From an uncultured Oscillibacter sp. (GTDB taxonomy: Bacteria; Bacillota; Clostridia; Oscillospirales; Oscillospiraceae): a DNA stretch of 57,625 bases. Made by a program: the position numbers and the translations under genes. Below are positions 56,563-57,625 of the stretch, in pieces. Positions within the stretch are counted from its first letter, which is position 1; each line of letters begins with the position of its first letter. The stretch spans positions 1 to 57,625 of the forward strand of contig CAJUTB010000017.1 in assembly GCA_910589315.1 (NCBI GenBank), in the 5' to 3' direction. The notes below the pieces were generated by a model. It did not search any database, was not told the origin of the DNA, and saw only the letters and a list, made by a program, of their open reading frames with translations.

Positions 56563-56784
56563 ATGGGAGGAAGGACAAGCTCCGCTAGTCACAACAAATA
56601 TATTGCAAAGGCTTACGACCGGGTAAATCTTACAATGCCCAAAGGCAAGAAGGAAATCGTACAAGCCCACGCAGAGGCTCGTAAAGAGTCTGTAAACGGC
56701 TTTATCAACCGGGCCATATTGGAAACCATGGAGCGGGACAAAGCCGCTCAGAACCCGCCTGACGGCCCGCCAGAAGCCCCTTAG
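56563..56784 (+). CDS. RHH regulator of cassette F
   Basis: 73 residues, ATG 56563 after AGAGGTGATGAT. Strand VNLTM, then the constant half AHAEARKESVNGFINRAILE. Probably binds the TGATTGCGCAATCA sites. A symmetric hairpin (56787-56808) separates it from the convergent endolysin gene. Confidence 0.78.
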   Translation: MGGRTSSASHNKYIAKAYDRVNLTMPKGKKEIVQAHAEARKESVNGFINRAILETMERDKAAQNPPDGPPEAP

Positions 56785-56786
56785 CA

Positions 56787-56808
56787 CGCCGGGGAGTAAT
56801 CCCCGGCG
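56787..56808. terminator. Hairpin between cassette F and the endolysin gene
   Basis: CGCCGGGGA and TCCCCGGCG pair around GTAA, then TCTTTATG. Confidence 0.65.
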
Positions 56809-56811
56809 TCT

Positions 56812-57444
56812 TTATGCTTTGCCAAAAGCCTTATGATAGTTATAGAGCATGGAGCACATTTGCTGTCTGGTGATTGGCTGAGAAAGCATCAAATCCCCCT
56901 GGGCATTGCCATTGAGGATTTTGTGCTTCTTTGCCCACTCAACGGCTTCCTTGTGTGCGGGGCTGGGGGTGTTATCCATTTTCAGTTCCTCCTTCTTGTA
57001 ACCCGGCCGGATGTAAGCGGTAACAGTGGACGTTTTCCGGGTCCTGCGGCAGACCATGCCGCCGTTGGACTGACTTCCGGCAGCGCCGGGCGAGGTATTG
57101 CCTTCGATAGCGGTGACCGTGCCTTTTCCAACGCTCTCCACAATGCCGGTATGTCCAAAATTATAAATGATGATGTCTCCCAGTTGCGGAGATTTGACGA
57201 CGCCGGCAGGGCGGTTTTTCTTGTACCAATTCAGCAGGGCCGAACAAGAGGCGGTCGTATAGGGCAATTTGGCTCCGGCCTGCGCAAAGACCCACTGAAC
57301 AAACGCCATACACCAGGGATAGGCGCTGCCGGAAACCGCCCGGCCATAAAACCAGGTATTGTATTTGACATGGTTGGAGTTGGCCGGGGACTCCTTCACC
57401 CCCAGTTCCTTCCGGGCGATGTCCAGGATCTTTTGCGCCGTCAT
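56812..57444 (-). CDS. CHAP-domain phage endolysin
   Basis: 210 residues. The CHAP amidase/endopeptidase domain spans about 1-150, with Cys45 in AYPWCMAFVQWVF and His98 in YNFGHTGIVESV as the catalytic pair. The C-terminal part (about 160-210, KEAVEWAKKHKILNG...SQPITRQQMCSMLYNY) resembles an S-layer-homology wall-binding motif. I start at ATG 57444, overlapping the holin stop (TGATG), with GGAGG 8 nt upstream. It cuts peptidoglycan at host lysis. Confidence 0.9.
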   Translation of the reverse strand: MTAQKILDIARKELGVKESPANSNHVKYNTWFYGRAVSGSAYPWCMAFVQWVFAQAGAKLPYTTASCSALLNWYKKNRPAGVVKSPQLGDIIIYNFGHTGIVESVGKGTVTAIEGNTSPGAAGSQSNGGMVCRRTRKTSTVTAYIRPGYKKEELKMDNTPSPAHKEAVEWAKKHKILNGNAQGDLMLSQPITRQQMCSMLYNYHKAFGKA

Positions 57445-57625
57445 CACGCGGCCTCCAACTGCTGGTGGAGCTTCAGCACCGCCGCTTCAACCGCATTGTC
57501 TATCTCCTTGTCATTCAGGCAATACCCCTTCTCTGCCAGAAAGTCCAGCACATACTGTTTCCTCGCCGCACCGTCGAGGTTGTGGTAGAGCTGCTGTGCC
57601 GCGGCCACGGCAATCTCCACCCACT
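57444..57625 (-). CDS. Phage holin, LLH type (partial)
   Basis: Only the C-terminal 59 residues are inside the window: VEIAVAAAQQLYHNLDGAAR, then KQYVLDFLAEKGYCLNDKEI and an acidic helix. This pattern is typical of the soluble tail of LLH-family holins (WVxxAVxAAEQ, KKxYVLxFLxxKG). Its stop overlaps the endolysin start, the usual lysis-cassette order. The membrane part would lie right of the window. Confidence 0.75.
   Translation of the reverse strand, partial: WVEIAVAAAQQLYHNLDGAARKQYVLDFLAEKGYCLNDKEIDNAVEAAVLKLHQQLEAA

Noticed and set aside
50627..56811. CRISPR array
   Set aside because: Repeats are long (87-145 bp), contain promoters and coding sequence, and the spacings are 400-1000 bp and unequal. 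No short repeat-spacer rhythm and no cas genes.
50627..56811. Integron cassette array or diversity-generating retroelement
   Set aside because: No integrase, no attC-like folded sites at the joints, no reverse transcriptase, and no template/variable repeat pair with adenine-biased changes.

Overview
The window looks like a chromosomal piece of a GC-rich anaerobic Bacillota (class Clostridia, probably an Oscillospiraceae/Flavonifractor-like gut organism). The evidence is the gene content: MurT/GatD, the acetylase lysine route with DapH, T-box and L-box leaders, a CotH kinase, an SleB-type hydrolase, an ATP-independent NADP-type GDH and a 2-hydroxyacyl-CoA dehydratase system. Strong AGGAGG ribosome sites and sigma-A promoters fit as well. 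Taxonomy is inferred from gene content only.

Region 1 (1-48.7 kb) is ordinary chromosome. In order it holds: a Na/Pi cotransporter facing a VTC polyphosphate polymerase/DUF4956/CotH operon; gltX and asnA with two small followers; an HTH regulator fused to a desulfoferrodoxin-like domain; an Lsa-type ABC-F gene behind a leader-peptide attenuator; a two-gene 2-hydroxyacyl-CoA dehydratase operon with a subunit/activase fusion; rpiB; a cupin/lipoprotein pair; a metallophosphoesterase; two tandem XRE genes just ahead of mnmG; a cyclase-murT-gatD operon whose GatD lacks both catalytic residues; an SleB-type hydrolase; gdhA; a SigV/RsiV-like pair; dus; a MATE pump; metNIQ under a methionine T-box; a DUF368 protein; a CPA2 antiporter; a TraX/BceAB-like operon; a LytTR two-component system; dapA-dapB-dapH under a lysine riboswitch; a divergent M20 deacetylase; and a FabG-like SDR.

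Region 2 (48.7 kb to the end) starts at tRNA-Val(GAC) and is phage-like. It has small XRE and ribbon-helix-helix (RHH) regulators, two near-identical BRO/KilAC antirepressors plus the stub of a third, small membrane peptides, and, at the right edge, a CHAP endolysin and an LLH-type holin (the window cuts the holin). No integrase or structural genes are visible.

The most unusual part is 50.6-56.8 kb: a tandem array of about eight cassettes of 320-640 bp. Five of them share an 87-bp constant block (a sigma-A promoter and a GC hairpin), a 29-32 residue minus-strand microprotein of one new-looking family (GxWY..G..[YF]..[FL]H[DE]ALVxVWP), a plus-strand intrinsic terminator opposed to it, a cassette-specific set of operator-like repeats, and a divergent plus-strand regulator (RHH or XRE). 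The DNA-binding half of the regulator and the operators differ from cassette to cassette while the flanks are nearly identical. This suggests an array of mini regulatory switches that diversified by recombination between the constant flanks. I do not recognise it as a described system.
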